From assembly GCA_002482805.1 (NCBI GenBank), contig DLGR01000045.1, positions 109,936-173,935 of the forward strand: a stretch of DNA of 64,000 nt, written 5' to 3'. Positions 26,691 to 35,940 of this stretch are shown piece after piece. This DNA comes from Micavibrio sp. UBA7689 (GTDB taxonomy: Bacteria; Pseudomonadota; Alphaproteobacteria; Micavibrionales; Micavibrionaceae). The number at the start of each line of letters is the position of its first letter. Within the stretch, counting starts at the first letter, position 1. The notes beneath the pieces were generated by a model that did not search any database, was not told where the DNA came from, and saw nothing but the letters and a program-made list of their open reading frames with translations. A program made the translations under genes and the position numbers.

Positions 26691-27944
26691 TTACGACTTC
26701 GAATTTACGCGCACGGCCATGATACTCATGGCCGTGATTGCGTTGAGCATTCCAAGCAGCCATGCCTGCCATAATCCGTAGCCCGTGCTTAATATGCTGA
26801 GCAGCACCACAAAGAGCAGCGTGTAATATCTTTGCTGGAGCGCTGGAAGTGCGTCGATGCGGCGGAAAAGAAAAAACACGAACGCCATCGCCGCAATGAT
26901 ACCGATGACACCGAATTCCAGCCATATCTGCAAAACCGCATTGTGCGGGTGCATGACCGTATCGGTTTTCATGTGTTTCATGACGTAGTCGGCTTTCATA
27001 AAGCGCATGGAATCCATGCCGTATCCGAACAAGGGACGCTCGAAGATTTTTGTGGTTGCAAAATCCCACACTTCCAGACGATGCGGAATGCTGGCCCGTT
27101 TCAGGAAGCTGTCTTTGGCGATTGTGTCCGTGTGGGTAAAGAAAACTTCATAAGAGGGTTTGATCAAAAACGGTGCTGCGAACATCATGACAAGAACCAC
27201 GCCCATCAGAATTTGCCGGGCTTTCTTGCGATGCGCCGGGAAGAAAAGCATAAGGAAGCCGAACAAGCCTGCAATCTGTGCGGTCTGGCTGTCCGTGATA
27301 TAAAGACAGGCGAGCACGGGCAAGAACAGAATGCAAAGATGTATATATTTTTTGATCTTTTCCAAACCCGATGTCCATACGAACAAAGCGGCGGGCCAAC
27401 ATGCGGCGGTCAGAAATACGGTGGAACGGTTGATGACGAATCCGTTGCGCATGTTTTCGGGCATATCTTCAAGCCTCATGCCGATGACGCTGCGGGTCAA
27501 AAAGAATTTGGAAAAATATTCAAAAAACAAAATGGTGCCTGCCAGTGCGCAGACATAGACGACGATTGCCGCAATACGGTCTTTGTTTGGCATTGAGGCA
27601 GGCAGGGATTGCACCGAAGCGAAAAGCGCGATGGCGGGTAGCAATATACCCGAAATTTTAAGCGCGCGCTCTGCCGTGTATGCGCCATCCACCGCCCAAA
27701 ACGTGCTGAGAGTTCCCCAGACAACAATACCTGCAAAAAATACGGCAAGCTTTTTATCGAAAGCGGGAAAGGTACCGTGTTGGATTTTGATCCATGCAAC
27801 GCCGGCAATGCCGAGCACGGCAGGCAGGAAAGACAAAAGGCGCGGCGCGGCTAGGCACGCGGCCAGCACACCGGCAAACGACAGCGCATAAAAAAATCCC
27901 GCGCGCGGGGACAAGATGATGGATGAAACGGATGCAGAGCCCAT
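26691..27944 (-). CDS. O-antigen ligase (WaaL/Wzy)-like membrane protein
   Basis: This 417-residue polytopic inner-membrane protein has about ten hydrophobic helices. A large periplasmic loop contains RLEVWDFATTKIFERPLFG, then HPHNAVLQIWLEFGVIG at about 345-361, the H-x-H-N signature of the Wzy_C/O-antigen ligase family. Members either attach O-antigen to lipid A-core or polymerise polysaccharide units; sequence alone does not separate these. No other polysaccharide gene is near. It is convergent with the tpsB-like gene, with only seven bases between the stops. Confidence 0.85.
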   Translation of the reverse strand: MGSASVSSIILSPRAGFFYALSFAGVLAACLAAPRLLSFLPAVLGIAGVAWIKIQHGTFPAFDKKLAVFFAGIVVWGTLSTFWAVDGAYTAERALKISGILLPAIALFASVQSLPASMPNKDRIAAIVVYVCALAGTILFFEYFSKFFLTRSVIGMRLEDMPENMRNGFVINRSTVFLTAACWPAALFVWTSGLEKIKKYIHLCILFLPVLACLYITDSQTAQIAGLFGFLMLFFPAHRKKARQILMGVVLVMMFAAPFLIKPSYEVFFTHTDTIAKDSFLKRASIPHRLEVWDFATTKIFERPLFGYGMDSMRFMKADYVMKHMKTDTVMHPHNAVLQIWLEFGVIGIIAAMAFVFFLFRRIDALPALQQRYYTLLFVVLLSILSTGYGLWQAWLLGMLNAITAMSIMAVRVNSKS

Positions 27945-28016
27945 ACATGCATTGCAGCCCGAATGACGGGCTGCTGCAAGCGGAAAAAATCCGACTCTTT
28001 AAATTTTCTGGTAAAC

Positions 28017-28352
28017 TTAGTCGGGAATTCCTTCGACCACAGCTTCGGGAACCATCGGGTCCGCAGCAGGTGTGTCGCTCAAGGCTTTAGGCGCTTCGTT
28101 CGTGAAACCACCTTGGAATGTATCATTGGGGTCCACTGCTATAACATCACCAGCCGTGGGCATAATGGCGTTCAGCTCTGCGGCGGTAGGTTCGGCGGCG
28201 GCAATGGCTTCTACCGGCTCTTCGATGACAGCTTCATTGCGTGCTTGAACGTTCGTCTGGGCGCTTTTGATGCCGTCGTAAACGCCTTGGGCCGCCAAGG
28301 TGACCACGGCCACGGCTACAACGCCCATGCAGATGAATATAAAACGGACCAT
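28017..28352 (-). CDS. Small single-pass membrane protein, unrecognised
   Basis: The product has 111 residues, with one N-terminal helix (about 4-22, FICMGVVAVAVVTLAA) and an acidic, alanine- and proline-rich periplasmic tail. A strong AAGGAG lies 8 bases before the ATG, so it is a real gene. It sits 45 bases downstream of the entericidin-like gene on the same strand and may be cotranscribed. I recognise no domain. Confidence 0.7.
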   Translation of the reverse strand: MVRFIFICMGVVAVAVVTLAAQGVYDGIKSAQTNVQARNEAVIEEPVEAIAAAEPTAAELNAIMPTAGDVIAVDPNDTFQGGFTNEAPKALSDTPAADPMVPEAVVEGIPD

Positions 28353-28397
28353 TTTTTCGCTCCTTATAAATAAGGGAGGGGCCGCAGCCTTATTCCC

Positions 28398-28526
28398 TTA
28401 GAAAGTATCTTGCATCCACTGGCCCATGCCTTCGATATCGCGGCCAGCACCCTCGGCTGTATTGGTACAGCCGGTTGTAGAGATAGTTACCATAATTAAT
28501 ACAAGAACAGCAAGAAGTTTATGCAT
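28398..28526 (-). CDS. Entericidin-like small lipoprotein
   Basis: The product has 42 residues. A hydrophobic signal (about 3-18) ends in TTGC at Cys19-20, followed by TNTAEGAGRDIEGMGQ, which matches the short mature region of entericidin A/B lipoproteins (small envelope lipoproteins, in E. coli the bacteriolytic entericidin B and its antidote EcnA). AGGA lies about 10 bases before the ATG. There is only one copy, so no toxin-antidote pair is visible. Confidence 0.75.
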   Translation of the reverse strand: MHKLLAVLVLIMVTISTTGCTNTAEGAGRDIEGMGQWMQDTF

Positions 28527-28791
28527 AGTGGTTAATTCCTAAAAGCTAAGAGGTATTCGACGCGGCTAAGTTTACCACTATCGGCGGCGGCGCAAAGAAA
28601 AATCGGCACCTTTCACTCTATCGCGCGTTGGAGTTCGCGGGGAGTAAGCCCCTGCAGTTGATGGTTATTATGCAGGTTCTGCTACCCGTACGTTCAATCC
28701 CTTGGTACCTTGTTCCATCAAGATTCCCTGTAGCCGGGAAAGCCTCTCAACCTGCCCGAACGGCGACCGCACAGAATACCGGAAGGAAACT
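28527..28791. other. Intergenic region, no gene recognised
   Basis: The stretch between the entericidin-like gene and the MFS gene contains several GC-rich hairpins (for example around 28635-28655) but no coding frame that I can support. It could be a structured leader of the transporter gene; no known riboswitch class is recognisable by eye. Confidence 0.35.
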
Positions 28792-29973
28792 ATGACCGAA
28801 TTTATCATCCTGATGGCTTCGATGATATCCATCTTCGCCATATCCATCGATGCCATGATGCCTGCGCTGGGTGTTATAGGGACGGATCTTCAAGCCACCC
28901 ACGCCAACGAAACGCAATTCATCATTTCCTCGATCTTCGCGGGTTCGATGATCGGCCAATTGGTCTGCGGGCCTTTGTCGGATGCGCTGGGTCGTAAAAA
29001 AGTTTTATACGGCGGTCTGGTGCTCTACGGACTTGGCAGTGCTGTGTGTTATTTCGCGCAAAGCATGGAAGTTATTCTGCTGGGCCGTGTTATTCAGGGC
29101 CTCGGTGTATCCGCACCTTACGTGACATCCGTTGCTGTGGTCCGCGACAAATATGCAGGGCGCGATATGGCGCGCATCATGTCGCTCGTCATGATGATAT
29201 TCATTCTGGTGCCCGCCGTGGCACCCGCCATCGGGCAAGGTATTTTGTTTTTCGCGGACTGGCGCGCCATTTTCCTGCTTTATATCTGTTACGCCGCCGT
29301 GATCGGCACATGGGTTTATTTCAGGTTGGAAGAAACACTCAAACCCGAGGACAAAATCAAATTCAGCGTCACCGATATCCTGCGCGGCTTTAAAATCGTG
29401 TTCAAAAACCGCATCACGGTTTGCTACACCATCGCCATGGGTTTTCTGTTCGGAAGCTTTATCGGGTATTTGAGCTCCTGCCAGCAGATATTTCAGGTGC
29501 AGTTCGGCGTAGGCAACAAATTTGCGCTTTATTTCGGCGCTCTCGCGCTGGTGCTGGGCGTGGCATCCTTGGTCAATTCCCGCATCGTGCAAAAGATCGG
29601 TATGCGCCTGATCTGCACGGAATCAACACTTTGCCTCATTGCGGCATCTGCCATATTCCTCATTGTGAATTTGACCGTAGATGTAGAGCTCTGGATGTTC
29701 CTGACTTACGCTACCGTGATTTTCTTTTGCTTCGGGCTTATGTTCGGCAATCTCAATGCCATCGCCATGGAACCGATGGGGCACATTGCAGGCATAGCCT
29801 CGGCCGTCACCGGCGCGGTATCGTCCTGCATCGCGCTCATCATCGGCTCCAGCATCGGCCAGCTTTATAACGGCACGCTTATCCCCGTGGTCACGGGGTT
29901 CTTCGTGCTCAATGTTTTCACGCTGGTGCTGATGAAAGTTGCGGCCAAGGGCGAAAAGGAAGTGATCGTCTAG
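28792..29973 (+). CDS. Bcr/CflA-type MFS drug-efflux transporter
   Basis: From the ATG at 28792 (GGAAGG directly upstream) the product has 393 residues with 12 predicted membrane helices. The frame also opens earlier at 28702, but without family similarity. Helix 1 carries SIDAMMPALGVIG, and the loop 2-3 motif is GPLSDALGRKKVL, the MFS motif A. GRVIQGLGVSAPYVTSVAVVRD is the Bcr/CflA variant of helix 4. Such proteins export drugs or metabolites by proton antiport. Its substrate is unknown. Confidence 0.88.
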   Translation: MTEFIILMASMISIFAISIDAMMPALGVIGTDLQATHANETQFIISSIFAGSMIGQLVCGPLSDALGRKKVLYGGLVLYGLGSAVCYFAQSMEVILLGRVIQGLGVSAPYVTSVAVVRDKYAGRDMARIMSLVMMIFILVPAVAPAIGQGILFFADWRAIFLLYICYAAVIGTWVYFRLEETLKPEDKIKFSVTDILRGFKIVFKNRITVCYTIAMGFLFGSFIGYLSSCQQIFQVQFGVGNKFALYFGALALVLGVASLVNSRIVQKIGMRLICTESTLCLIAASAIFLIVNLTVDVELWMFLTYATVIFFCFGLMFGNLNAIAMEPMGHIAGIASAVTGAVSSCIALIIGSSIGQLYNGTLIPVVTGFFVLNVFTLVLMKVAAKGEKEVIV

Positions 29974-29978
29974 GGTCC

Positions 29979-31034
29979 TTAGGCTGCTGCGTGCATATCC
30001 TTGGCGGTGAAGATCACCGTTTTGTTGCGCCCCGTTTTCTTGGCTCGCACGATGGCTTCATCCGCAAGACGCATCAAATCCGTCATCTCCATGTCCTTGT
30101 CTGGGAAAATCGACGCCGCGCCATAGGATAGCGTAAGCGGCAAAGGCTCACCCGTATCCATGCCGTTCACCAGCATCTCTTGTCCTATCCGGTTCACGAT
30201 GGATTCTATTCTGTCGGGCGAACAATCCGGCAGGACGATCATGAATTCATCCAGTTCCACACGGCCGATGGAATCTTCATTGCGCAAGGAAGACATCAAA
30301 CCGCGTGAAACCTGCATGGCAAGTTCGGTTGCGGCTTCAGGCCCTTTTTCAAGGCTGAAATTCTTGAACCCGTCGATATCGGCGATGATAAGCGACAAGG
30401 CCTTGCCATCGCGCAGGGCTTCGCTCCATTCACGTTTCAACATATGCACGATGCCGTGACGGTTCCACAAACGCGTGACGGGATCGACCATGGAAACGCG
30501 TTCGGCTTGGGAAAGTTTTTCTTCGGCCGTAGAAAGTTTCTTGGTCATCTGGTCGAGCCTCAACTCGCTCTCCAGAACACCCGCAAGGTCGCGCAGAATT
30601 TGAATTTCCTTCGCGCTTATTTCGCGGGTCTTTTTGTCGATGGCGCATAACGCGCCGACACACGCACCATCCGGCGCATGCACGGGGTATCCGGCATAGA
30701 AAACGATATTGGGGTTGCCCGTGACATAGGGATTGTCCATGAAACGTGCATCAAGGCGCGCATCGGACACCACGATGCTCTGGTTGTTTTGAACGACGTG
30801 ATTGCAAAAGGATTCTTTGCGCGCGATTTCGAAAATGCTCATCCCTTGGGTGGATTTCGTCCATTGACGCATTTCATCGATCAGGTTGAACGACGCCATC
30901 GGCACTTTGAGCATGTTTTGCACAAGGCGCGTGACGCGCTCGTAACGGTTGTCCGCGGGCGTGTCGAGAATATCGAGCCCGCGCAAAGATTGCAGGCGTT
31001 TTACCTCTTCATCGAAGTCCAGATTTGCGTCCAT
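29979..31034 (-). CDS. GAF-GGDEF signalling protein with degenerate GGDEF motif
   Basis: The product has 351 residues. An N-terminal GAF sensor domain occupies about 25-165 (ESFCNHVVQN, YAGYPV, GALCAID). A short coiled segment leads to a GGDEF domain (about 185-345). The metal-binding DIDGFKNF is kept, but the active-site loop reads GRVELDEF where RxGGDEF is expected, so the two glycines are replaced. Diguanylate cyclase activity is therefore doubtful; it may be a GTP- or c-di-GMP-binding regulator. The ATG at 31034 has AAGGAAC upstream. It is convergent with the MFS gene. Confidence 0.88.
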   Translation of the reverse strand: MDANLDFDEEVKRLQSLRGLDILDTPADNRYERVTRLVQNMLKVPMASFNLIDEMRQWTKSTQGMSIFEIARKESFCNHVVQNNQSIVVSDARLDARFMDNPYVTGNPNIVFYAGYPVHAPDGACVGALCAIDKKTREISAKEIQILRDLAGVLESELRLDQMTKKLSTAEEKLSQAERVSMVDPVTRLWNRHGIVHMLKREWSEALRDGKALSLIIADIDGFKNFSLEKGPEAATELAMQVSRGLMSSLRNEDSIGRVELDEFMIVLPDCSPDRIESIVNRIGQEMLVNGMDTGEPLPLTLSYGAASIFPDKDMEMTDLMRLADEAIVRAKKTGRNKTVIFTAKDMHAAA

Positions 31035-31155
31035 GGTGATGTTCCTTGTTTATAGGGGCGGAAAGCGCACCCATCTCTATTGTAGGAAAACCATGGTTAG
31101 AAAAAAGTTAAAAATACCCGCGTATGGGCTAAATGCGTGGAAAGGCAGGGGTTTG

Positions 31156-31677
31156 TCAGGCTTTGTCTATATAAAATGTAACGGGTCTGTGCCACGGCGC
31201 GCCCAGAACATCGTCTTTTAAATGGGTAGCCCCTATGGCTTTGTAAAAGGCTTTTGCGCCTTCATTCTCCAGATATGTGCAAGCAATAAAGGACGAATAG
31301 CCCAGCTCTCTAAAATCCTGCTGCAATTCTTTGTAAAGTTTTTTGCCGAAGCCTTTTCCTTGATATGCGGGCAGCAGATAAATCTGGTGCAGTTCGCCGC
31401 AGTCTTTCGAAACGGCGCGGTCATGGAGATTTTCATTGTAATCATCCATAGGGCCCACAATATAAAAACCGGCCCATGCGCCGTTCGCCAAGGCGAGTTT
31501 GCCCTTGTGCGTGTTGCCGGAAAAAAGATTTTTCCATTTTTCGCTGAAAACAAAATCGGGCAGGGATTCAAAATATTCCGGCACGATTGCCATATCCGTT
31601 GCGCGACGACACTCCCGATAAAGCTCTGTAAGACGCTCGATATCGGCGGGTTCGGGGCGAACGGTGGAGAATTGCAT
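31156..31677 (-). CDS. GNAT family N-acetyltransferase
   Basis: The product has 173 residues. The acetyl-CoA motif LLPAYQGKGFGKKLY lies at about 100-114, and EGAKAFYKAIGATH is the usual closing strand of the fold. Its substrate is unknown. The ATG lies 16 bases after the CCA end of the tRNA-Ala on the same strand, and there is no clear Shine-Dalgarno, so the gene may be cotranscribed with the tRNA and translated from a processed, nearly leaderless mRNA. An undetected later start is possible but less likely, since the fold begins at once. Confidence 0.85.
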   Translation of the reverse strand: MQFSTVRPEPADIERLTELYRECRRATDMAIVPEYFESLPDFVFSEKWKNLFSGNTHKGKLALANGAWAGFYIVGPMDDYNENLHDRAVSKDCGELHQIYLLPAYQGKGFGKKLYKELQQDFRELGYSSFIACTYLENEGAKAFYKAIGATHLKDDVLGAPWHRPVTFYIDKA

Positions 31678-31693
31678 CTAAATATCTAAAAAT

Positions 31694-31769
<76 letters not shown>

Positions 31770-31828
31770 ACAATGTGAAAGACGTCTGGTAGCGGGGAAA
31801 ATAGGGAAGTATCCCCGCATTATCAAGT

Positions 31829-31861
31829 AAAAAAACGGCCCCTTTTGACGGAGGCCGTTTT
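31829..31861 (-). terminator. Rho-independent terminator of mscL
   Basis: On the minus strand AAAACGGCC pairs with GGCCGTTTT and is followed by further T residues. It lies just beyond the mscL stop and ahead of the tRNA gene. Confidence 0.85.
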
Positions 31862-31879
31862 GTAACGCTTTGGAAAAGC

Positions 31880-32290
31880 TTATTTCTTTAAAAGATCGCG
31901 GATTTCCGTAAGGAGCAGGACATCGGCGGGCGGCGCGGCGGGGGCTGCGGCCTCTTCTTTTTTCAGGCGGTTGACCTGTTTGACCAGCATGAAAATCACG
32001 AAGGCCACGATCATGAAATTGATAACCGCGTTGATGAACACACCATAGGAGATAACCGCGGCGCCTGCCGTTTTGGCGGCATCCATGGTGGCGTAATCAT
32101 TGCCGTCCAATGCGATGAAAAGGTCCGAGAAATCAACGCCCGATGTGACAACGCCGATGATCGGCATGATCAGGTCGCCGACCAGCGAATTGACGATGGT
32201 GGTAAAGGCCGCGCCGATGATGATACCGACGGCCATATCGAACACGTTACCGCGCGCGATGAAATTCTTGAATTCGTTGATCATGCCCAT
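31880..32290 (-). CDS. mscL: Large-conductance mechanosensitive channel MscL
   Basis: This 136-residue inner-membrane homopentameric channel opens under extreme membrane tension to release solutes on osmotic downshock. The N-terminal helix ([18 protein letters not shown]) and TM1 ([19 protein letters not shown]) are canonical. TM2 lies at about 75-100, and a charged C-terminal helix ends in [12 protein letters not shown]. Length and motifs are typical. It has its own terminator. Confidence 0.96.
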   Translation of the reverse strand: MGMINEFKNFIARGNVFDMAVGIIIGAAFTTIVNSLVGDLIMPIIGVVTSGVDFSDLFIALDGNDYATMDAAKTAGAAVISYGVFINAVINFMIVAFVIFMLVKQVNRLKKEEAAAPAAPPADVLLLTEIRDLLKK

Positions 32291-32354
32291 GATGTTCTCC
32301 TGATTGGGTTTGGATGGCCCAATCTAGGAGTGCGAAGGGGTGCGGGTCAACCCC

Positions 32355-33818
32355 CTAGAAGTGCGCGGAATCCTGTGGTGCGGGCCCCATAGGATATTTG
32401 TCCCAGAGCATTTTCTTGCGGTAGATCGTGGAGGGCGAGATTTCGAGGAGTGCCGCGGCACGCGGGATATTGCCCTCGTACACCGCAATCGCGGTTTCGA
32501 TGGCGGACCGTTCCACCTTCCACAAAGGCGATATATCCGATGAGATCGAAGATGTTTTCAAAAGCGGCGCTTCGGGCATATCGATGCTCAGGCTTTGTGT
32601 CTGGCGCAAGGAATCGGGAAGCATGGAGATGGTGACGATGCGCGCATCGTGCAAAACCACAATCCCGCGCACGATGTTTTGAAGCTCTCTCACATTCCCC
32701 GGCCAAGGAAAGGTTGTCATCACGCGCTCTGCCTCGGGCGAGAAACTGCGGAAGGATTTGTTTTCCTCGCGGGCGTAGAGTTTGAGGAAGTAATCGGCGA
32801 GGTCGATAATATCCGTGCGGCGCATGCGCAAAGGCGGCATATGGATCGGCACGACATGCAGCCGGTAATATAAATCCTGACGAAGCGCGCCGCGTTTGAT
32901 TTCGGCATGCGGGTCGCGGTTGGTGGCGCAAATAATGCGCACATTGGCGCGTTCCATTTTGTTGCCGCCGACTTTGCGGTAGGTGAGGTTTTGCAGGAAA
33001 CGCAAAAGCTTTGTCTGCATGTCTGGCGCCATTTCCGCGATTTCATCCAGAAAGAGCGTGCCGCCCCGTGCGAGTGACACCGCGCCCTCGCGCTCATGTA
33101 CCGCCCCCGTAAACGCGCCTTTCACATGGCCGAAGAGTTCGGATTCCAGAAGGTCGCGCGGTATGGCGGCGCAGTTGATGGCGATGAACGGGGCTTTGGC
33201 GCGTTTGGAATAACGATGGATCGCTTCGGCGCAGATTTCCTTGCCCGTGCCGGACTCCCCCGTGATGAACACGGTGGCGTTGGATTTCGCGGCGGATTCG
33301 ATGACGTCATAGACCAGCTGCATGGGTTGCGAGATACCGATAAACCCGCCGAAACCCGCCCGCGGGGCCACGCCCGCTTTCGTGCTTTCTTCCGCGTCAT
33401 GGAGTTGTTCGACCGTGTCGCTGATTTCCGCCTTGGTCGTAAGCCCCGCGGCGTTGAGCGCACGCACGGCGGAATCGATCAGATTGTCGATGGGAAAAGG
33501 TTTGACGAGAAAGTCGGCGGCGCCGAGCCGCATCGCTTCCACCGCCGTGTGGATGGAGCCGTTTCCTGTAATGACGATGACGGGCGCGTTGAAATGGAGT
33601 TCGCGCAAACGCGCCAGAATTTCCAGCCCGTCCATATCGGGCAGTTTGACATCGAGCACCAGAAGATCGGGGGAGAAGGATTCCTTGCCGAGGATATCGA
33701 ACAATTCGCCGCCCGAATGCGCGGCGGTTACCTCATACCCTTCTGTCGAAAGCGCTTCCCTGTAAAGTTCGGTGAGCGCCTTTGTGTCATCCACCAGAAG
33801 GATATGTCGGTTATCCAT
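32355..33818 (-). CDS. LuxO-like sigma-54-dependent response regulator
   Basis: The product has 487 residues in three domains. A receiver domain (about 5-120) has the phosphorylation site LLVLDVKLPDMDG and a KPF motif. A sigma-54-interacting AAA+ domain (about 160-390) has Walker A GESGTGKE, the sigma-54 contact loop GAFTGA, Walker B GGTLFLDEIAEM and the arginine-finger region. The C-terminal Fis-type helix-turn-helix is GNIPRAAALLEISPSTIYRKK, close to the LuxO form. It would activate sigma-54 promoters when phosphorylated. No histidine kinase is adjacent, so its partner is elsewhere. Targets are unknown. Confidence 0.92.
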   Translation of the reverse strand: MDNRHILLVDDTKALTELYREALSTEGYEVTAAHSGGELFDILGKESFSPDLLVLDVKLPDMDGLEILARLRELHFNAPVIVITGNGSIHTAVEAMRLGAADFLVKPFPIDNLIDSAVRALNAAGLTTKAEISDTVEQLHDAEESTKAGVAPRAGFGGFIGISQPMQLVYDVIESAAKSNATVFITGESGTGKEICAEAIHRYSKRAKAPFIAINCAAIPRDLLESELFGHVKGAFTGAVHEREGAVSLARGGTLFLDEIAEMAPDMQTKLLRFLQNLTYRKVGGNKMERANVRIICATNRDPHAEIKRGALRQDLYYRLHVVPIHMPPLRMRRTDIIDLADYFLKLYAREENKSFRSFSPEAERVMTTFPWPGNVRELQNIVRGIVVLHDARIVTISMLPDSLRQTQSLSIDMPEAPLLKTSSISSDISPLWKVERSAIETAIAVYEGNIPRAAALLEISPSTIYRKKMLWDKYPMGPAPQDSAHF

Positions 33819-33925
33819 TTGTCTTCGAAACCTTTTCCCCGCTACGACCAGATTACAACTTATAATTTTAGTTCTGCTTTTGCATCCGGTTTCTCAAATC
33901 TAATACAAATGTATATCCAAAAGGT

Positions 33926-33959
33926 TAAAAACCCGCGGGGATTGTCTCCACGCGGGTTT
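33926..33959 (-). terminator. Terminator of the Bax-inhibitor-1 gene
   Basis: On the minus strand AAACCCGCG pairs with CGCGGGTTT and a run of T follows. It lies about 45 bases past the stop codon at 34004. Confidence 0.8.
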
Positions 33960-34003
33960 GAATGATTTCGATGGTAGGCAACCCTACATTGTGCGGCGCA
34001 GAA

Positions 34004-34729
34004 TTAGTTTCTGTTGCCGAGCAGGTGCAGGATGTACTGGAACATCGCGATGAAGCTGATGTAAAGATCCAGAGCAGCGGCCCACGCCATGCGGGAATTC
34101 GCATCCGCGCCGTGGCTTGCATGGTACATTTCTTTCATCGTTTGCGTGCGGTAGGCGGTGAGGCCTGCGAACGCCAGAAGACCGACGGCGGAAATAACCG
34201 TTTGCATCATGCTGGTTTCAACACCGAACATGCCCGCAACCATCGTGCCGATGGAAACGATGAAAACACCCATGATGCCCATGATGGCGAAAGTGCCGAG
34301 CGCATCTAGGTTTTTCTTCGTCACATAGCCGAAGATGCTAAGCCCCGCGAACAATGCCGTTGCCATGAAGAAGGCTTGGGCGATGCTGGCTTGGGTATAG
34401 ATCATGAATATCGCGGCGAAGCTGATCCCGTACAAAACCGACAGCACACCGAACGAAGCCATCAATTGGTTCGGGGACATGCGCTCGGGGCGGAAGCCGA
34501 ACCACAGAACGGCCAGAGGCGCGAAGATCACGATGTACATCTGCGGACCGCCGAGGAAGAAGTTCATCAGTGCAGGGCTGCTGGATACCAGCCAAGCCGT
34601 TAGGCCCGTGATAAACACGCCCGCGGTCATACGGTTGTAAACACTTAGCATGTGGGCTTTCAGACCCGCATCCACATTGGCGCCTGCGCGCGAAACGGAT
34701 GGTTGTTGATAGCCGAAATTGTCAGACAT
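34004..34729 (-). CDS. Bax inhibitor-1/YccA family membrane protein
   Basis: The product has 241 residues and seven hydrophobic helices from about 28 onward. The family features are visible: an early helix pair (MTAGVFITGLTAWLVSS), FGFRPERM, and the closing aspartate-containing ALDLYISFIAMFQYILHLL. Bacterial members are linked to calcium leak and, as YccA, to modulation of the FtsH protease. The ATG at 34729 is followed by a short glutamine- and serine-rich cytoplasmic segment. The gene stands alone with its own terminator. Confidence 0.9.
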   Translation of the reverse strand: MSDNFGYQQPSVSRAGANVDAGLKAHMLSVYNRMTAGVFITGLTAWLVSSSPALMNFFLGGPQMYIVIFAPLAVLWFGFRPERMSPNQLMASFGVLSVLYGISFAAIFMIYTQASIAQAFFMATALFAGLSIFGYVTKKNLDALGTFAIMGIMGVFIVSIGTMVAGMFGVETSMMQTVISAVGLLAFAGLTAYRTQTMKEMYHASHGADANSRMAWAAALDLYISFIAMFQYILHLLGNRN

Positions 34730-34833
34730 TGTCTTTGTTCTCCTAGGTTAAGACTGTGAAAATCACACTACCAGAATATAGGGTTATTTTATCACATTTC
34801 CAAGGGAAAGCGGTATCGCGCCGAATCTTATAG

Positions 34834-35931
34834 CTATTGCCATGGGTTGGCGGGGCGGCGTTCCTTGAAACGCTGGCGGGTGGTCCAGTTCTCGCGCGGC
34901 GGCGCTGGGCGCCCGAAGGCCTCTTCGTCGGAGGCGGAAATTTTCGGTTTCAGATCGGGAACGGGCAGGGCGGAATAATCCGCTATCGCCTGAATGCGCG
35001 CTTGGATAGGCGGGTGCGTGGCAAAGAATCCCAAAAACGGCCGCGCATTTTCAAAACACATCGCCTTGATGTCGGCGGGGGCTTTGGGAATATCGGCTGC
35101 GCCGGAAATACGGATGAGCGCGCGCATCATGGCATCGGGATTCTTGGTGATGGAAACCGCACCCGCATCGGCCATATATTCGCGTGTTCTCGAAATCGCA
35201 AATCGGGCCAGCAGTGTCGCCATATACCCGACCCATAAAATGACCATGACAGCGATCAGGATGACCCAGATGCCGCCTCCCTTGCCGTTGCCGCTCGAGC
35301 GACGCGGGAGATAAAGCCCGTAGCGGAAATTGCTCCACAACAACTGGCAGGCGATGCCGAGCATGCCCGTAAACACCACACACACCATCATCAGGCGGAC
35401 ATCGCGATTGAGAATGTGCGTAAGTTCGTGGGCCAAAACACCTTCAAGTTCGTCTTTGGACAGGGATTGCATAAGTCCGCGTGTGACGGTGATACAGTAG
35501 GTTTGTTGGTTGATGCCGCTGGCGAATGCATTGCGCGCATGGGATTCGATGATCTCCAGACGTGGCATGGGCGTGCCCGTGGCGATGCACATATTTTCGA
35601 CGAGGTTGTAAAGTTCCGGCTCATCTTTTCGGGCCACGGGATGCGAATGTGACATGGCGCGGATCATTATCCCTTGAAAGAAATATGCGATCACGAACCA
35701 TATACCGACCACGCCCAATATGATCGGCCACCATTGATACAAAAGCCCCATCGCATGCTGGGTATGTATTTCTACGGGGAGTTGATTGCCCGAAAAGAAA
35801 GACAGCGCGAACAAAACCGCGAAAATTACCGCGCTCAAAATGAACGGATAGACGCACAGCAGCAGTATGGATTTTACGTTATTGTCCCAGATAGAGGCAT
35901 GCAGCCCTTTGATGGGGCGGGGGTCGCTCAC
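34834..35931 (-). CDS. HtpX-like M48 membrane zinc metalloprotease
   Basis: The product has 365 residues. Two N-terminal membrane helices (about 20-46 and 66-92) precede a cytoplasmic M48 peptidase domain with the zinc motif HELTH at about 166-170, the third ligand region RTREYMADAGAV, and FATHPPIQARI. Two more hydrophobic segments follow the active site. The family degrades misfolded membrane proteins. It lies nine bases downstream of lemA in the same orientation, the usual htpX-lemA operon. Confidence 0.92.
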   Translation of the reverse strand: MSDPRPIKGLHASIWDNNVKSILLLCVYPFILSAVIFAVLFALSFFSGNQLPVEIHTQHAMGLLYQWWPIILGVVGIWFVIAYFFQGIMIRAMSHSHPVARKDEPELYNLVENMCIATGTPMPRLEIIESHARNAFASGINQQTYCITVTRGLMQSLSKDELEGVLAHELTHILNRDVRLMMVCVVFTGMLGIACQLLWSNFRYGLYLPRRSSGNGKGGGIWVILIAVMVILWVGYMATLLARFAISRTREYMADAGAVSITKNPDAMMRALIRISGAADIPKAPADIKAMCFENARPFLGFFATHPPIQARIQAIADYSALPVPDLKPKISASDEEAFGRPAPPRENWTTRQRFKERRPANPWQ

Positions 35932-35940
35932 ACGTATCTC

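Noticed and set aside
28398..28526. Entericidin toxin-antidote pair
   Set aside because: Only one short lipoprotein is present. The neighbouring 111-residue protein is not an entericidin.
28527..28791. Possible structured RNA (6S, SRP or riboswitch) before the MFS gene
   Set aside because: Hairpins are present, but the conserved core motifs of these RNAs are not recognisable, so I left it as an unassigned intergenic region.
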